A stretch of DNA of 64,000 nucleotides, taken from assembly GCF_040869035.1 (NCBI RefSeq), contig NZ_CP162100.1, positions 2,232,001-2,296,000 on the forward strand. Reading direction: 5' to 3'. The DNA is from Vibrio sp. NTOU-M3. GTDB lineage: Bacteria > Pseudomonadota > Gammaproteobacteria > Enterobacterales > Vibrionaceae. The translations under genes were made by a program, and so were the position numbers. This document shows positions 23,030 to 33,765 of the stretch, piece after piece. Position 1 is the stretch's first letter. Each line of letters begins with the position of its first letter. The notes beneath the pieces were generated by a model, which was not told the DNA's origin, did no database searches, and was given only the letters and a program-made list of their open reading frames with translations.

Positions 23030-25051
23030 ATGACTTCAATCACTAACGCTCAGCTCGACTGGAATGAAGCTGGTACCCCCGTTTCAGACCAATTTGATGA
23101 CGTCTATTTCTCTAACGTAAATGGGCTCGAAGAGACCCGCTATGTTTTCCTGCATCAAAACCAACTGCCCCATCGATGGAATGATTTTGATCAACGTCGC
23201 TTTACAATCGGTGAAACCGGTTTTGGTACAGGACTCAATTTTCTTGCCGTATGGCAGTGGTTTGATGACTTTAGACAGCAAAACCCAGATGCGCCATTAA
23301 AAGAGCTCCATTTTATTAGCTTTGAGAAGTACCCCTTAAGTAAAGATGACTTAATAAAAGCTCATCAAGCATGGCCAGAACTGAAGACATATGCTGAGCA
23401 GTTGCAAAAGCATTACCCGATTGCGGTGCCAGAATGTCACCGTATTGTCTTAGCCGATGGCGCAGTAACGCTCGACCTTTGGTTTGGTGACATCAAGGAT
23501 TGTATGCCAAAAGTCCCTACCACTGAGAGTGGGCTTATCGATACTTGGTTTCTTGACGGCTTTGCACCAAGTAAAAACCCTGAAATGTGGAATCAAAATC
23601 TGTTTGATGGCATGGCAATGCTAGCGAAACAGAACTGTCATTGTGCCACCTTTACTGCCGCTGGTTTTGTTCGCCGAGGCTTAATAGAAGCCGGCTTTGA
23701 CATGAAGAAAGTAAAAGGCTTTGGCACCAAGCGCGAAATGATAGCAGGAACCCTTTCAAATCTAAAAGGTTTCACCAATCATAAGCCTTGGTTTGCACGA
23801 GAATCGGCCACTGCTTCTGATGACATCGCCATTATCGGCGGCGGTATTGCTAGTGCAACGCTCGCGAAAGCCCTTATTCGTCGTGGTCAAAAGGTAACCC
23901 TGTATTGTAAAGATTCAGAAGCAGCTCAAGGTGCTTCAGGTAATCGTCAAGGCGCCGTTTATCCATTGCTCAATGGCTCCCACACTGGTGTGTCACGTGT
24001 CTTTGCCCCTGCATTCCTATATGCGCGTCAATTTGTTGAACAGATGGCAGCTCAATCTATTTCATTTGATCACAGCTGGTGTGGTGTTACCCAATTAATG
24101 TGGGATGAAAAAGCGGAAACCAAGCTTAACCGCATGCTTGAAAGCGGCCTTTCTGAAGCACTAATCCATAAACTGAACGCGCAGCAAACCAGTGAAAAGA
24201 TTGGTTTACCTATCAACACATCAAGCGTTCATTATCCACTTGGCGGTTGGTTATGTCCGGCTCAGTTAACCCAAGGTATATTGAATAATTTTGAGCAAAG
24301 CGATTCTTTTAGCGCGAAGTTCAACCATCTGGTCGATAAACTTACTTGGCATGAAAATGAAAGCAAATGGGTCGTTCATACGGAACAAGGCACTTTTCAG
24401 CACTCGATTGTTATTGTTGCCAATGGCCACGAATTCGCCAAGTTAACACAAACTCAAGCCATTCCTCTGGGGCAAGTAAAAGGCCAAGTTAGTCATATTC
24501 CAACCACCGACTCTTTGCAAAAACTGAAAACGGTCCTTTGTTACGACGGTTATATGACCCCAGTGAATCCCAACAATGGCCACCATTGCATTGGAGCGAG
24601 CTACGATCGAGAAAATATCGATACCAAATTTGACCCTGCTGCTCAGAAAGAAAATGGTTTAAAACTGAGTAAATGCATATCTGATCAAGATTGGCCGAGT
24701 GAAGTAGACACCAGTGAAAATCATGCGAGACAAGGCGTTCGTTGTGTCAGCCGAGATCATTTACCCTTTATTGGCCATGTAGGCGACTTCGAAGCTACTA
24801 AGCATGCCTATCAAGACTTGCCAACACAAACAGAAGAGAATGCTGCCAAAGCACCGGTTTATCCAAATCTATTCTGTATGTTAGGGCTTGGTTCACGAGG
24901 TTTAAGCTCTGCTCCCCTTTTAGCCGAAGTACTCGCATCACAAATTTGTGGAGATCCATTACCGTTGCCTGTTGATGTTTTGGAAGAGCTGCATCCGAGC
25001 CGGATGTGGGTAAGGAAATTGAGGAAAGGAAAAGCCATCACTGAGCTTTAA
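23030..25051 (+). CDS. mnmC: Bifunctional tRNA wobble uridine modification protein MnmC
   Basis: A 673-residue fusion enzyme for the last steps of mnm5(s2)U34 synthesis. The N-terminal part (about 1-250) is the SAM methyltransferase ([26 protein letters not shown]). The C-terminal part is a DAO-type FAD oxidoreductase starting at [15 protein letters not shown] chose the ATG at 23030 ([11 protein letters not shown]), giving a length close to E. coli MnmC; the frame is open back to 22946 but those codons are not family-like. Confidence 0.94.
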   Translation: MTSITNAQLDWNEAGTPVSDQFDDVYFSNVNGLEETRYVFLHQNQLPHRWNDFDQRRFTIGETGFGTGLNFLAVWQWFDDFRQQNPDAPLKELHFISFEKYPLSKDDLIKAHQAWPELKTYAEQLQKHYPIAVPECHRIVLADGAVTLDLWFGDIKDCMPKVPTTESGLIDTWFLDGFAPSKNPEMWNQNLFDGMAMLAKQNCHCATFTAAGFVRRGLIEAGFDMKKVKGFGTKREMIAGTLSNLKGFTNHKPWFARESATASDDIAIIGGGIASATLAKALIRRGQKVTLYCKDSEAAQGASGNRQGAVYPLLNGSHTGVSRVFAPAFLYARQFVEQMAAQSISFDHSWCGVTQLMWDEKAETKLNRMLESGLSEALIHKLNAQQTSEKIGLPINTSSVHYPLGGWLCPAQLTQGILNNFEQSDSFSAKFNHLVDKLTWHENESKWVVHTEQGTFQHSIVIVANGHEFAKLTQTQAIPLGQVKGQVSHIPTTDSLQKLKTVLCYDGYMTPVNPNNGHHCIGASYDRENIDTKFDPAAQKENGLKLSKCISDQDWPSEVDTSENHARQGVRCVSRDHLPFIGHVGDFEATKHAYQDLPTQTEENAAKAPVYPNLFCMLGLGSRGLSSAPLLAEVLASQICGDPLPLPVDVLEELHPSRMWVRKLRKGKAITEL

Positions 25052-25052
25052 T

Positions 25053-25087
25053 AAAAAAACGCCTCGTAGTTACGAGGCGTTTTTTTG
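25053..25087. terminator. Bidirectional terminator between mnmC and the oxidoreductase gene
   Basis: Stem ACGCCTCGTA / TACGAGGCGT with a two-base centre, flanked by A and T runs. It serves both convergent genes. Confidence 0.87.
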
Positions 25088-25096
25088 AGTAATAAA

Positions 25097-25621
25097 TTAG
25101 ACTAGCTGTGCAACCGCTGCCTTGATTTCATTCACAATACCAGCATTTGTGATTTCACCAGTCTCAAAGTCGAAGTTATCGTAGAAACTTGGTACAGATA
25201 CCGACGCTTTAACATTGCCACCAAAATAAGGCGCAGAATTAGTAGCGGCAGCTAATACCGTTTGAGCGCCACCAGGACCGGGAGATGTCGCTAAGTAAAC
25301 AGCAGGTTTATCCTGAAATACCGCACGCTCAATACGACTCGCCCAATCAAATAGGTTTTTATATGCTGCTGGGAAGTGACCATTGTGTTCTGCAAATGAG
25401 ATGACAAATGCATCTGCTTCTGATAAATCACGTAAAAATGCCTGTGCGCCTTCAGCCTGACCAATCTCTTTTTCAGTGTCTTCGCTGAACATAGGTACGT
25501 TGTAATTATTGATATCCAGTACTGTTACTTCAGCATTTTCGACCAACCCTGCGCTGTAAGTTGCCAATGCTTTATTGATCGATGTTGAGCTGGTTGATGC
25601 TCCAAAAGCGACGATTTTCAT
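25097..25621 (-). CDS. NADPH-dependent FMN reductase family protein
   Basis: A 174-residue flavodoxin-like protein. The N-terminal KIVAFGASTSSTSIN is the FMN phosphate-binding loop, and SFAEHNGHFPAAYKNLFDWASR with ATSPGPGGAQ are the other flavin-contacting loops of this family. Homologues reduce FMN, azo dyes, quinones or chromate; the physiological substrate cannot be told here. It is monocistronic and convergent with mnmC. Confidence 0.8.
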   Translation of the reverse strand: MKIVAFGASTSSTSINKALATYSAGLVENAEVTVLDINNYNVPMFSEDTEKEIGQAEGAQAFLRDLSEADAFVISFAEHNGHFPAAYKNLFDWASRIERAVFQDKPAVYLATSPGPGGAQTVLAAATNSAPYFGGNVKASVSVPSFYDNFDFETGEITNAGIVNEIKAAVAQLV

Positions 25622-25736
25622 GTTTTAACCCTCTGTTCTTCTTAGTTGAGATAAGAATATCCCACAGGTTAAAGCGCAACAATTACAAAACGGATACAGA
25701 GTCATTCAAATTTTTCGAATATCTTTCAATGGCTCA

Positions 25737-26000
25737 TTACGCCTGACTAAGTAGTGTTTTCCAGAGGTCATTCACAATAGTACGATCTGCGGGCGTTAGC
25801 TCAGAACGCGCACCTTCTAAGCTTTGTTCTATTCGATTGGTGAGTTCACCAATATCATTTACCCCTTCTTCCTCACAAGCGGCGGCTGACAGAGAAATAT
25901 GACCACGTAAATAGCCTCCAGCAAACAGTTCGTCGTCTGAAGCTGTCTCAATACGTGCATCAATTAGCTCTAATAGTTTTTCTTCAAATTCGATAATCAT
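25737..26000 (-). CDS. yfcL: YfcL family protein
   Basis: An 87-residue, acidic, helical cytoplasmic protein of the YfcL family, function unknown. It lies directly downstream of epmC with an 11-base gap and in the same order as E. coli yfcL-epmC, which supports the assignment. No enzymatic motif is visible. Confidence 0.8.
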   Translation of the reverse strand: MIIEFEEKLLELIDARIETASDDELFAGGYLRGHISLSAAACEEEGVNDIGELTNRIEQSLEGARSELTPADRTIVNDLWKTLLSQA

Positions 26001-26011
26001 TCTGATCTCTT

Positions 26012-26542
26012 TTACTTAACGATAAAGTCGCTCGGCTCTAAAGCCTTAGTGGTGTAAAACTGCGCTAAAGCGTCAGCCAGCATTTTCACTCTTGGTGGGA
26101 TGCCTTTTTGTAAGATATCCATCACTTCTTGATGAACTTTTGCCATAAAAGCCAAACGATCGGGCTCAAAATCGCCGTGTAGATTGTCACAACTGACAGT
26201 AAAAGGAAACCCAGCACTTGTTGCCAAGATCCACTCATAAGCTTGAGGACGAATCTCAACTTTCTCAAACTCAGCCTGAACCGCCGCTGTGCGTCCATCC
26301 GGCTCATACCAATACCCAAAATCTTCTAGCAACCGACGCTGTGGCCCTGCTACACACCAGTGAGCAATCTCATGCAATGCCGATGCATAAAAGCCTCTGG
26401 CAAAAATAATGCGATGATAGGGTACTTTCTCATCTGCTGGCAGGTAGATCGGTTCATCACCGCCCAACTCGAGGCGAGTATTAAATTCATCAAAAAAAGT
26501 CTTATTAAAAATCGAGATCAGATCTTGGTATTGGTGCGTCAT
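26012..26542 (-). CDS. epmC: Elongation factor P hydroxylase
   Basis: A 176-residue EpmC (YfcM) enzyme, which hydroxylates the beta-lysyl-lysine of EF-P, the factor that relieves ribosome stalling at proline runs. The metal-binding signature ALHEIAHWC (about residues 53-61) and the DFGYWYEPDGRT segment are characteristic. It precedes yfcL in an apparent two-gene operon. Proline-rich tracts such as the (Glu-Pro) array in hubP are not poly-Pro, so no link is implied. Confidence 0.92.
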   Translation of the reverse strand: MTHQYQDLISIFNKTFFDEFNTRLELGGDEPIYLPADEKVPYHRIIFARGFYASALHEIAHWCVAGPQRRLLEDFGYWYEPDGRTAAVQAEFEKVEIRPQAYEWILATSAGFPFTVSCDNLHGDFEPDRLAFMAKVHQEVMDILQKGIPPRVKMLADALAQFYTTKALEPSDFIVK

Positions 26543-26743
26543 ATATTTCTTGTAGAGTTTTTACGTGCGCTCGCATTTTCGCTTTTTTTAACTTTGAGGT
26601 AAACCTACAAATCATGTGCTGCTATTAGATTTAATTATGTGAAAAACGTTTTCGTAAATACAAAATCTCATTCGTCAGCTGTGGGTTTTCCTACTACACT
26701 CACGCCTTATTTGATCGTCCTCCAGATTAGTACGGGTTTCGCT

Positions 26744-27367
26744 ATGTTGTTGAGTGTTCTCTATATTATTGGAATTACAGCGGAAGCTATGACTGGCGCA
26801 TTAAGCGCTGGCCGAAGAAAAATGGATTGGTTTGGTGTAATGTTGGTCGCGAGTGCCACTGCCATTGGTGGTGGTACCGTACGTGATATTTTACTTGGGC
26901 ATTACCCACTAGGTTGGGTAAAGAACCCAGAATTTCTCGCCATTACTTGCTTGGCTGGGGTACTTACAACAGGACTCGCCAAGTGGGTGATCAAGTTTAA
27001 AGGCTTGTTCATTCGCTTAGATGCACTTGGCCTTATTGTATTTAGTATCATCGGGACCAAAGTAGCAATCGGCATGGGCTTGCACCCAGGTATCTGTATG
27101 GTATCTGCATTAGTGACTGGTGTATTTGGTGGTCTATTACGTGATTTGATTTGTCGTCAAACACCACTTGTTTTGCATGAAGAGCTTTATGCTTCTGTCG
27201 CGCTTATCGCCTCCGGCTTATACCTTGCCCTGCTTGAATTCAACGTACCAGACGTAACAGCAACCATCATTACCCTAGTGACTGGTTATACACTACGTAT
27301 GGCAGCAGTGCGCTTTAAATGGCGTTTGCCTTCATTCCACTTGGAAACAGAAAGTTCGATTCACTAG
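26744..27367 (+). CDS. TRIC-type cation channel family membrane protein
   Basis: A 207-residue polytopic membrane protein of the bacterial TRIC (YadS/YicG-like) family. It has about six to seven hydrophobic helices and the duplicated glycine-rich motif GGGTVRD and GGLLRD that defines the two half-repeats. The frame is open from a GTG at 26639, but the conserved region starts at the ATG at 26744 (MLLSVLYIIGITAEAMTGAL), which I prefer. Family members conduct monovalent cations; the role here is unknown. Confidence 0.82.
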   Translation: MLLSVLYIIGITAEAMTGALSAGRRKMDWFGVMLVASATAIGGGTVRDILLGHYPLGWVKNPEFLAITCLAGVLTTGLAKWVIKFKGLFIRLDALGLIVFSIIGTKVAIGMGLHPGICMVSALVTGVFGGLLRDLICRQTPLVLHEELYASVALIASGLYLALLEFNVPDVTATIITLVTGYTLRMAAVRFKWRLPSFHLETESSIH

Positions 27368-27397
27368 TTCGAATCAAAGCGTAACTAGAACTACATG

Positions 27398-27424
27398 AAA
27401 AAGGCTGCTCATTGAGCAGCCTTT
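27398..27424. terminator. Bidirectional terminator between the TRIC gene and aroC
   Basis: Stem AAGGCTGCTC / GAGCAGCCTT with a three-base loop, between A and T runs, in the gap between convergent genes. Confidence 0.85.
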
Positions 27425-27452
27425 TGTATTCTTATCGAGCAAAGAATCAAGC

Positions 27453-28538
27453 TTAAATCTTTGGTGTTTCTGTGGTTACGCCATGGTTTTGACCACGATG
27501 ACGCAACAAGTGATCCATCACCACAATTGCCAGCATCGCTTCTGCGATAGGCACTGCGCGAATGCCCACACATGGGTCGTGACGACCTTTAGTGATCAGC
27601 TGAGTTGGCTCACCGTCTTTAGTGATAGTCTCACCCGGAACCGTAATGCTTGATGTTGGCTTCAGTGCGATGTTTGCAACGATGTCTTGACCTGTTGAAA
27701 TACCCCCCAGAATACCGCCGGCATGATTACTACCAAATCCTTCTGGAGAAAGCGGATCACGGTGCTCACTGCCTTTTTGGTTCACGACATCAAAACCGTC
27801 ACCGATTTCCACACCTTTCACCGCGTTGATGCTCATTAATGCATGCGCGATATCTGCATCCAAACGGTCAAAGACTGGCTCGCCAAGGCCAACAGGCACG
27901 TTGGTTGCCACAACCTGAATTTTAGCGCCAATTGAGTCGCCTTGTTTTTTCAGATCACGGATGAGTTGGTCAAACGCTTCCACTTTGTCCGCATCTGGGC
28001 AGAAGAACGCGTTGTTTTCGATTTCATTCCAATCCACTTTATCGATTGAAACATCACCCATTTGTGACAAGTAAGCACGTATTTCAACACCGAACTCGTC
28101 TTTTAGGTATTTCTTAGCAATTGCACCCGCAGCCACACGCATTGCCGTTTCACGAGCAGACGAACGACCGCCACCGCGATAATCACGGATACCGTATTTT
28201 TGGTGGTAGGTATAATCAGCGTGTCCAGGACGGAATTTGTCTTTGATCTCTGAATAATCTTTTGAGCGCTGGTCGGTATTTTCGATTAGAAGACCAATTG
28301 AGGTCCCCGTTGTTTTACCTTCAAATACGCCAGATAGAATTTTGACTTCGTCCGGTTCACGACGTTGTGTGGTGTAACGTGATGTGCCAGGACGGCGGCG
28401 GTCAAGATCCGTTTGTAGATCTGCCTCTGTAATTTCAAGCCCCGGAGGACATCCATCGACGATACATCCTAGTGCGATACCGTGACTTTCTCCGAATGTT
28501 GTCACTCGGAAATGTTGTCCGATACTGTTTCCTGCCAT
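27453..28538 (-). CDS. aroC: Chorismate synthase
   Basis: A 361-residue enzyme that converts EPSP to chorismate using reduced FMN, the last step of the common aromatic pathway. The family signatures [22 protein letters not shown] and [13 protein letters not shown] are all present. I chose the ATG at 28538 ([12 protein letters not shown]), which gives the E. coli length; the frame extends 12 codons upstream without conservation. It lies downstream of prmB after a terminator. Confidence 0.97.
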   Translation of the reverse strand: MAGNSIGQHFRVTTFGESHGIALGCIVDGCPPGLEITEADLQTDLDRRRPGTSRYTTQRREPDEVKILSGVFEGKTTGTSIGLLIENTDQRSKDYSEIKDKFRPGHADYTYHQKYGIRDYRGGGRSSARETAMRVAAGAIAKKYLKDEFGVEIRAYLSQMGDVSIDKVDWNEIENNAFFCPDADKVEAFDQLIRDLKKQGDSIGAKIQVVATNVPVGLGEPVFDRLDADIAHALMSINAVKGVEIGDGFDVVNQKGSEHRDPLSPEGFGSNHAGGILGGISTGQDIVANIALKPTSSITVPGETITKDGEPTQLITKGRHDPCVGIRAVPIAEAMLAIVVMDHLLRHRGQNHGVTTETPKI

Positions 28539-28668
28539 TATTTCCTCAAATTTGTAGCCACTGCTGACTCGCAACAGCTTTCACTCCTATTCTTCGTAAA
28601 TTCATAGTCGCTTTATTACGAATTGATGTAAACCCCTATTTACCATCAATTCTGTATTTCTTTTCGCA

Positions 28669-28703
28669 TAAAAAAACGCCGGACAATATCGCCGGCGTTT
28701 TTT
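28669..28703. terminator. Terminator between prmB and aroC
   Basis: Stem CGCCGG / CCGGCG with flanking A and T runs, so it could work on either strand. For the minus-strand genes it ends prmB before aroC, making aroC at least partly separately expressed. Confidence 0.75.
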
Positions 28704-28730
28704 AAACTCATAGGTTTAACTATTAGTGCA

Positions 28731-29663
28731 TTAGTCTTTGTAAAGAGAAAATTCCGCTTCACATTCAACTAATTGCTCGCGAGTCAGCATAAAGACACCA
28801 TGACCGCCGTTCTCAAATTCGATCCAAGTAAATGGAATTTGTGGATACTGCTCCATCATATGAACCATTGAGTTACCCACTTCACAAACGAGAATGCCAT
28901 GTTCAGTTAGGTAGTCTGGTGCATTCGCTAGGATACGACGAACCAGCTTCAATCCATCCGTACCAGCAGCAAGGCCTAGTTCAGGCTCATGAGTGAACTC
29001 ATCAGGCAGGCTGTTCATGTCTTCTTCATCCACGTAAGGTGGATTAGATACGATCAGGTTGTATTTCTCTTTTGGCAAATCACGGAACAGGTCTGAACGG
29101 ATAGGAAAGACTTGCTGTTCCATACCGTGATCTTGAATGTTCTGCTCAGCAACTGTTAAGGCATCGGCCGAAATATCAATAGCGTCGACTTCCGCTTCTG
29201 GGAAAGCATGTGCACAAGCAATTGCAATACAGCCACTACCCGTACAAAGATCCATAATACGAACAGGCTCTTCTACCAACCAAGGTTGAAATTCATTCTG
29301 GATCAGCTCACCAATTGGTGAACGAGGCACCAATACGCGCTCATCCACAAAGAATTCAAGGCCACAGAACCACGCTTTGTTGGTTAAGTATGACGTGGGC
29401 GTACGATCGTTGATGCGTTTCACGACACGCTCAACAATGCGAAGGCGTTCGCTTGTCGTTAAACGAGAATTGAGTACATGCGGAGGCACATCAATCGGTA
29501 AATAAAGGGTTGGCAAAATGAGTTGTACCGCTTCATCCCACGCATTATCAGTACCATGACCATAAAACAGATTAGCGGCATTAAAGCGGCTAACCGTCCA
29601 ACGAATCATGTCCTGAAGCGTATGAAGCTCTGAAACTGCTTCTTCTACAAAAATCTTATCCAA
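28731..29663 (-). CDS. prmB: 50S ribosomal protein L3 N5-glutamine methyltransferase
   Basis: A 310-residue SAM methyltransferase of the HemK/PrmB family that methylates a glutamine of ribosomal protein L3. The SAM motif [14 protein letters not shown] and catalytic [10 protein letters not shown] are intact. The NPPY plus the N-terminal helical domain and the neighbourhood (aroC, smrB) point to PrmB rather than PrmC. It is divergent from smrB across 61 bases. Confidence 0.94.
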   Translation of the reverse strand: MDKIFVEEAVSELHTLQDMIRWTVSRFNAANLFYGHGTDNAWDEAVQLILPTLYLPIDVPPHVLNSRLTTSERLRIVERVVKRINDRTPTSYLTNKAWFCGLEFFVDERVLVPRSPIGELIQNEFQPWLVEEPVRIMDLCTGSGCIAIACAHAFPEAEVDAIDISADALTVAEQNIQDHGMEQQVFPIRSDLFRDLPKEKYNLIVSNPPYVDEEDMNSLPDEFTHEPELGLAAGTDGLKLVRRILANAPDYLTEHGILVCEVGNSMVHMMEQYPQIPFTWIEFENGGHGVFMLTREQLVECEAEFSLYKD

Positions 29664-29724
29664 AATTGCCTCCGAAAAGCGCTACAATACTGCTAGTTGT
29701 ATCGAAATACGTAGTTATAACCTT

Positions 29725-30255
29725 ATGAGCAAGAAAGACACCGACCTAGATGATGACTTCGCCCTTTTTAAGGATGCAGTACAAGGCGTAAAAAAGTTGC
29801 AACAGGATACCATAGTCCAGCAACCAAAAAGAAATACTAAGCAAAAAGAAATCACCCGTACGGCCCGTGAAGCCAGTGATACAGAGTTTTATTTCTCTGA
29901 TGAGTTTATGCCACTTTTAAATGAGGAAGGCCCAACTCGCTATGCCCGTGATGACGTATCAACTTATGAGGTTAAACGTCTACGCCGTGGTGTTTATGTA
30001 CCGGATGTTTTCTTAGATATGCACGGAATGACGCAGCAAGAAGCTAAGCGCGAGCTCGGCGCGATGATTGCGTATTGTGTAAAAAATGATGTCCACTGTG
30101 CCTGTGTTCAGCATGGCATTGGTAAACATATTCTCAAACAAAAAGCTCCACTCTGGTTAGCACAGCACCCTGATGTGATGGCCTTTCACCAAGCACCACT
30201 CGAGTTTGGCGGAGATGGCGCATTACTCGTTCTACTCTCCATTCCAGAGAAGTAA
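29725..30255 (+). CDS. smrB: Smr-domain endonuclease SmrB (ribosome rescue factor)
   Basis: A 176-residue protein with a C-terminal Smr domain. [12 protein letters not shown] and the [10 protein letters not shown] loop are the domain's two motifs. In E. coli SmrB cleaves mRNA at collided ribosomes. The N-terminal extension is charged and likely the ribosome-binding arm. The prmB-smrB divergent pair is conserved in gammaproteobacteria. Confidence 0.9.
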   Translation: MSKKDTDLDDDFALFKDAVQGVKKLQQDTIVQQPKRNTKQKEITRTAREASDTEFYFSDEFMPLLNEEGPTRYARDDVSTYEVKRLRRGVYVPDVFLDMHGMTQQEAKRELGAMIAYCVKNDVHCACVQHGIGKHILKQKAPLWLAQHPDVMAFHQAPLEFGGDGALLVLLSIPEK

Positions 30256-30262
30256 TGTAGAC

Positions 30263-30290
30263 AAAAAAGGAGCCGAATGGCTCCTTTTTA
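30263..30290. terminator. Bidirectional terminator overlapping the flhB stop
   Basis: Stem AAGGAGCC / GGCTCCTT with a four-base loop, flanked by A and T runs. The flhB stop codon (complement of 30288-30290) lies inside the T tract of the smrB side, so the ends of two convergent operons share these bases. Confidence 0.85.
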
Positions 30291-31418
30291 ATGTCTGAGT
30301 TCTGGTGGAATGGGTAAATCGGATGTTTTGAGGTTCGGGCGTTGACCGCCCCGTTTTCGGTATTGCTTAAGTTGGAAAACATAAGCCAAAATCTGCGCCA
30401 CCGCAGTAAACAAACCATCTGGGATTTCCTGCTCAAGCTCTGTTGTATGGTATAGCGCACGAGCCAAAGGTGGAGCCGGAACGACATAAATATCATGCTC
30501 GCGGGCGATTTCACGAATTTTTAATGCCATATGGTCGGTGCCTTTCGCAACAACAATAGGCGCACGATCTTTATCTTGCTTATAACGCAGTGCCACTGAG
30601 AAATGCTCTGGGTTAGTCACAATCACATCGGCCTGCGGAACTTCCGCCATCATCCGACGCTGCGCCGCTTCTCGCTGGAGCATACGAATACGACCTTTAA
30701 CTTCGGGCTTACCTTCCGTTTCTTTGTATTCGTCTTTAACTTCTTGCTTCGTCATTTTCAGTTGGTCTGCGTGCTGCCAAATCTGAAATGGAATATCGAT
30801 AGCAACTACAATGAGTAGCGAGCAACTAATGAGCAAAACAAAGTTTAGTAAGATGTCGAGTGCATGAAAAATATTTTGTGGATACACATCCATGCTGAGC
30901 TGGAACAAATCTGCTTTCGCTGCATTGATCAAATAAAACGCGACACCTGAAACCAGTGCCACTTTTAAAATCGACTTCAGTAGTTCGACCCAGCTTTGCA
31001 AACCAAACATCCGTTTGATGCCACTTAGAGGGTTCATCTTGGACAGCTTTGGCATTGCCGCCTGGGCGGAAAAACTGATCCCACCAACCCCAGCAGCACC
31101 AATCAGAGCAGCAATAAATAAGGTCAAAAGAATGAGTAATAGCGGAAGCATTAAGCTGGTCAACGACCCCAATGCAATATCAAACAGCTTAGCTTGATCA
31201 AACACTTCTTCTCGGCTGAGATCGAACAAGCGCCCCATCACCGTAAATAGCCCACGAGCTAACCCCTCGCCAAACCACATTAGGGCAACCGCGCCTATCA
31301 CTAATACCGACACCGATGCCAATTCTTTAGACCTTGCAACCTGCCCTTTTTCACGAGCCTGTTGCAAGCGTCTGGGCGTGGCATCTTCGGTGCGTTCTTG
31401 ACCGTCTGACTCTGCCAA
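30288..31418 (-). CDS. flhB: Flagellar export switch protein FlhB
   Basis: A 376-residue export-gate protein that switches the type III secretion system from rod/hook to filament substrates. It has four N-terminal membrane helices and a C-terminal cytoplasmic domain. The autocleavage site reads NPEH (Asn269) where most family members have NPTH; the Asn-Pro needed for cleavage is kept. It ends the fliKLMNOPQR-flhB transcription unit. Confidence 0.96.
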   Translation of the reverse strand: MAESDGQERTEDATPRRLQQAREKGQVARSKELASVSVLVIGAVALMWFGEGLARGLFTVMGRLFDLSREEVFDQAKLFDIALGSLTSLMLPLLLILLTLFIAALIGAAGVGGISFSAQAAMPKLSKMNPLSGIKRMFGLQSWVELLKSILKVALVSGVAFYLINAAKADLFQLSMDVYPQNIFHALDILLNFVLLISCSLLIVVAIDIPFQIWQHADQLKMTKQEVKDEYKETEGKPEVKGRIRMLQREAAQRRMMAEVPQADVIVTNPEHFSVALRYKQDKDRAPIVVAKGTDHMALKIREIAREHDIYVVPAPPLARALYHTTELEQEIPDGLFTAVAQILAYVFQLKQYRKRGGQRPNLKTSDLPIPPELRH

Positions 31419-31433
31419 ATCAGTCCTCCGCCA

Positions 31434-32216
31434 TTAGCAATTTAATCGAATAAAGCGACATATCTGTTGCTCCCCTTGTTGCCAGAATAGCTCATAATGA
31501 CTAAACAAACCGCCAAGGATGTACCAACACAGCAGCAAACCCACGATCAGTGCAAACGCAAAACCCAAAGAGAAGATGTTAAGCTGCGGCGCTGCACGTG
31601 TCATGACACCAAACGACAAATTGATCGTCAACAAAGCAATAATGCCTGAGAGCGACATGCTGAGTGCAACTTTAAACATGATCCCTAACCAGAGAGCAAG
31701 CTCACGAAAGTCAATGGTATTAAGCTGCCCAGTACCAATGGGTAAGCTTTTAAAACTCATGACCACCAGCTGAATCATCTTTAGATGACCATCGGTCGCC
31801 AAAAAAAACATGGTTGCCAAAAACATAAACAGCTGACCAAGCAAAGGCGTATTTTGCCCGTTGGCTGGATCAACCATAGAGGCAAAACCCAAGCTTGATT
31901 GCATACCCAGAATTTGCCCCAGAATGACAAAGGTCTGGATCATAAACTGGGTAACGGTCCCCATTGCAACACCAATAATGATTTGCTCTAACAGGACCAT
32001 AAAGCCTTGAAATGAAAGTAGCTGGATATCTTTTGGGACCGCAGGAAGCATTGGCATAACAGCAAAAGTAATGGCTAAGCCAAGGTAAAGACGAATACGC
32101 GGCGAAACAAAGCGGGCTCCCGTGACGGACATCACCATCAGCATTGCTGCGATGCGTGTGTATGGCCAAAAGTAGTTTGCTAACCACTCCAGTACAACGC
32201 TGGTTGGGTATTCCAT
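31434..32216 (-). CDS. fliR: Flagellar export gate protein FliR
   Basis: A 260-residue membrane protein of the FliPQR export gate core, with about six hydrophobic helices. Conserved features include the early RIAAMLMVMSVTGARFVSPRIRLYL and the later GQILGMQSSLGFASMVDP loop. Located between fliQ and flhB with short gaps (8 and 15 bases), as in other vibrios. Confidence 0.95.
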   Translation of the reverse strand: MEYPTSVVLEWLANYFWPYTRIAAMLMVMSVTGARFVSPRIRLYLGLAITFAVMPMLPAVPKDIQLLSFQGFMVLLEQIIIGVAMGTVTQFMIQTFVILGQILGMQSSLGFASMVDPANGQNTPLLGQLFMFLATMFFLATDGHLKMIQLVVMSFKSLPIGTGQLNTIDFRELALWLGIMFKVALSMSLSGIIALLTINLSFGVMTRAAPQLNIFSLGFAFALIVGLLLCWYILGGLFSHYELFWQQGEQQICRFIRLNC

Positions 32217-32224
32217 AGCCAGAC

Positions 32225-32494
32225 CTAGTATAAAACCTGTGGCATTCGTTCAACCATGGAGAAGAAATACTCCATCAGAATCTGCGTCATCCAGTGCGCA
32301 AACAGCATTAACGCCAACAAAGTCACGATCAAACGAGGTAAAAAGCTTAAGGTCTGTTCGTTGATGGACGTTGCGGCTTGAAAAATTGCAACGACCAAAC
32401 CAATAAGCAAGCTGGGGATGATGATGGCACAAACCATCAAAAGCACCATCCATAACGCTTCGCGAAACAGTTCTACAAACATTTCTGGAGTCAT
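32225..32494 (-). CDS. fliQ: Flagellar export gate protein FliQ
   Basis: An 89-residue protein with two membrane helices (ALWMVLLMVCAIIIPSLLIG and a second in LIVTLLALMLFAHWM), the small FliPQR subunit. Conserved LVVAIFQAATSINEQTLSFLP loop lies between the helices. It is 13 bases after fliP. Confidence 0.95.
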   Translation of the reverse strand: MTPEMFVELFREALWMVLLMVCAIIIPSLLIGLVVAIFQAATSINEQTLSFLPRLIVTLLALMLFAHWMTQILMEYFFSMVERMPQVLY

Positions 32495-32507
32495 GGATTT
32501 CCTCCTG

Positions 32508-33386
32508 CTACAACGCGAAACTGCCGACTAAGGTGGACAAAATTAGGTTCCACCCATCAACCAGTACAAACAACATCAATTTAAATGGCAACGAGACAAT
32601 CATTGGTGACAACATCATCATACCCATTGCCATCAAAACCGATGCCACAACCAAATCAATGATTAAGAATGGCAGGAATAGCATAAAACCAATTTGGAAC
32701 GCAGTCTTAAGCTCCGAAGTAATAAAGGCCGGGATCAATACCGCCATAGACACATCTTCTGGTGCAGTGGCGTTCGAGCCGGAAATATTAACAAACGTTT
32801 CCAGATCTTTGACTCGCGTCTGCTTCAGCATAAAGTCTTTCATCGGGCCTTGTGCCGCATCGAACGCTGCCCTAGCAGTAATTTGCTCATTCAAGTACGG
32901 TTGAATTGCATTGTCATTTATCTTGCCAAGCACGGGGGACATAATGAAAAAAGTAAGGAAAATGGCAATACCGATAATGACCTGATTCGATGGCGTTTGT
33001 TGCAAACCCATTGCTTGTCGGAGTATCGACATCACCACGACAATTCGCGTAAAAGAGGTCATCAAAATAACCATGGCTGGCAAAAAGCCAAGCATGGTCA
33101 TCAATGCCAGAATTTGAAGGCTGATCGAGTAATCTTCCCCACCATTAGGATTGGTGGTCATGGTAAATGCAGGAATGCCGCCGCCACTCCCCGTGAGTGT
33201 ACCTGTTGAAACTGTTTTTGACGCGCCCTGATCTTTTTCCATGGCAGTCACCGTCACAGCCGAGGCACCTGCTGTATTTGCAGGGATAGTCGTTGCAATT
33301 TCTTCTTGCTGAGCAAAGGCAACCGAAGTAAAAGTCCAGAGCACAAGCATTAAAAATACACGGCGAAAGAGGTTAGCTTTTATCAT
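32508..33386 (-). CDS. fliP: Flagellar export gate protein FliP
   Basis: A 292-residue core subunit of the export channel. It carries a cleavable signal peptide ([20 protein letters not shown]), a periplasmic linker, and conserved membrane segments with [32 protein letters not shown] features. Its start overlaps the fliO end by 14 bases. Confidence 0.96.
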   Translation of the reverse strand: MIKANLFRRVFLMLVLWTFTSVAFAQQEEIATTIPANTAGASAVTVTAMEKDQGASKTVSTGTLTGSGGGIPAFTMTTNPNGGEDYSISLQILALMTMLGFLPAMVILMTSFTRIVVVMSILRQAMGLQQTPSNQVIIGIAIFLTFFIMSPVLGKINDNAIQPYLNEQITARAAFDAAQGPMKDFMLKQTRVKDLETFVNISGSNATAPEDVSMAVLIPAFITSELKTAFQIGFMLFLPFLIIDLVVASVLMAMGMMMLSPMIVSLPFKLMLFVLVDGWNLILSTLVGSFAL

Positions 33387-33762
33387 TCTTTTTTAATAGC
33401 TGCGTCAGCTGGCTGGCAAATGGGCTGGCTTGCAGCTCCTCCTGAGATAATGGCTTTTCCAGCTTAGAAATTAGCTGGATATTTTGTGCGGTGACACCTA
33501 CTAAGAATTGCTCTTCCCCAGCCTGCACAATCATAAGACGCTCACGCGTGCCTACTGGAATTTGTCTAATCACACTGAGCCCTTTCTGATTCACCATCGT
33601 CGGGACTCGCATTCGTTTTAGTAACCAAGCAAGCAGTAAAATAAAGACGATAACGAACAAAAGCGACCCGAAAGTGGTCGCTATATCCAATTGGCTGCCA
33701 GGTTCTGCAGCCAAAGCAATACAAGGAAAGTACAGCAAAAAAGTCAGCGGTAGATACTTCAT
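33373..33762 (-). CDS. fliO: Flagellar biosynthesis protein FliO
   Basis: A 129-residue protein with an N-terminal signal-like helix, one membrane segment ([18 protein letters not shown]) and a small cytoplasmic domain. FliO helps assemble FliP into the export gate. Weakly conserved at sequence level, so position between fliN and fliP carries much of the weight. It overlaps fliP by 14 bases. Confidence 0.9.
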   Translation of the reverse strand: MKYLPLTFLLYFPCIALAAEPGSQLDIATTFGSLLFVIVFILLLAWLLKRMRVPTMVNQKGLSVIRQIPVGTRERLMIVQAGEEQFLVGVTAQNIQLISKLEKPLSQEELQASPFASQLTQLLKKNDKS

Positions 33763-33765
33763 GCG

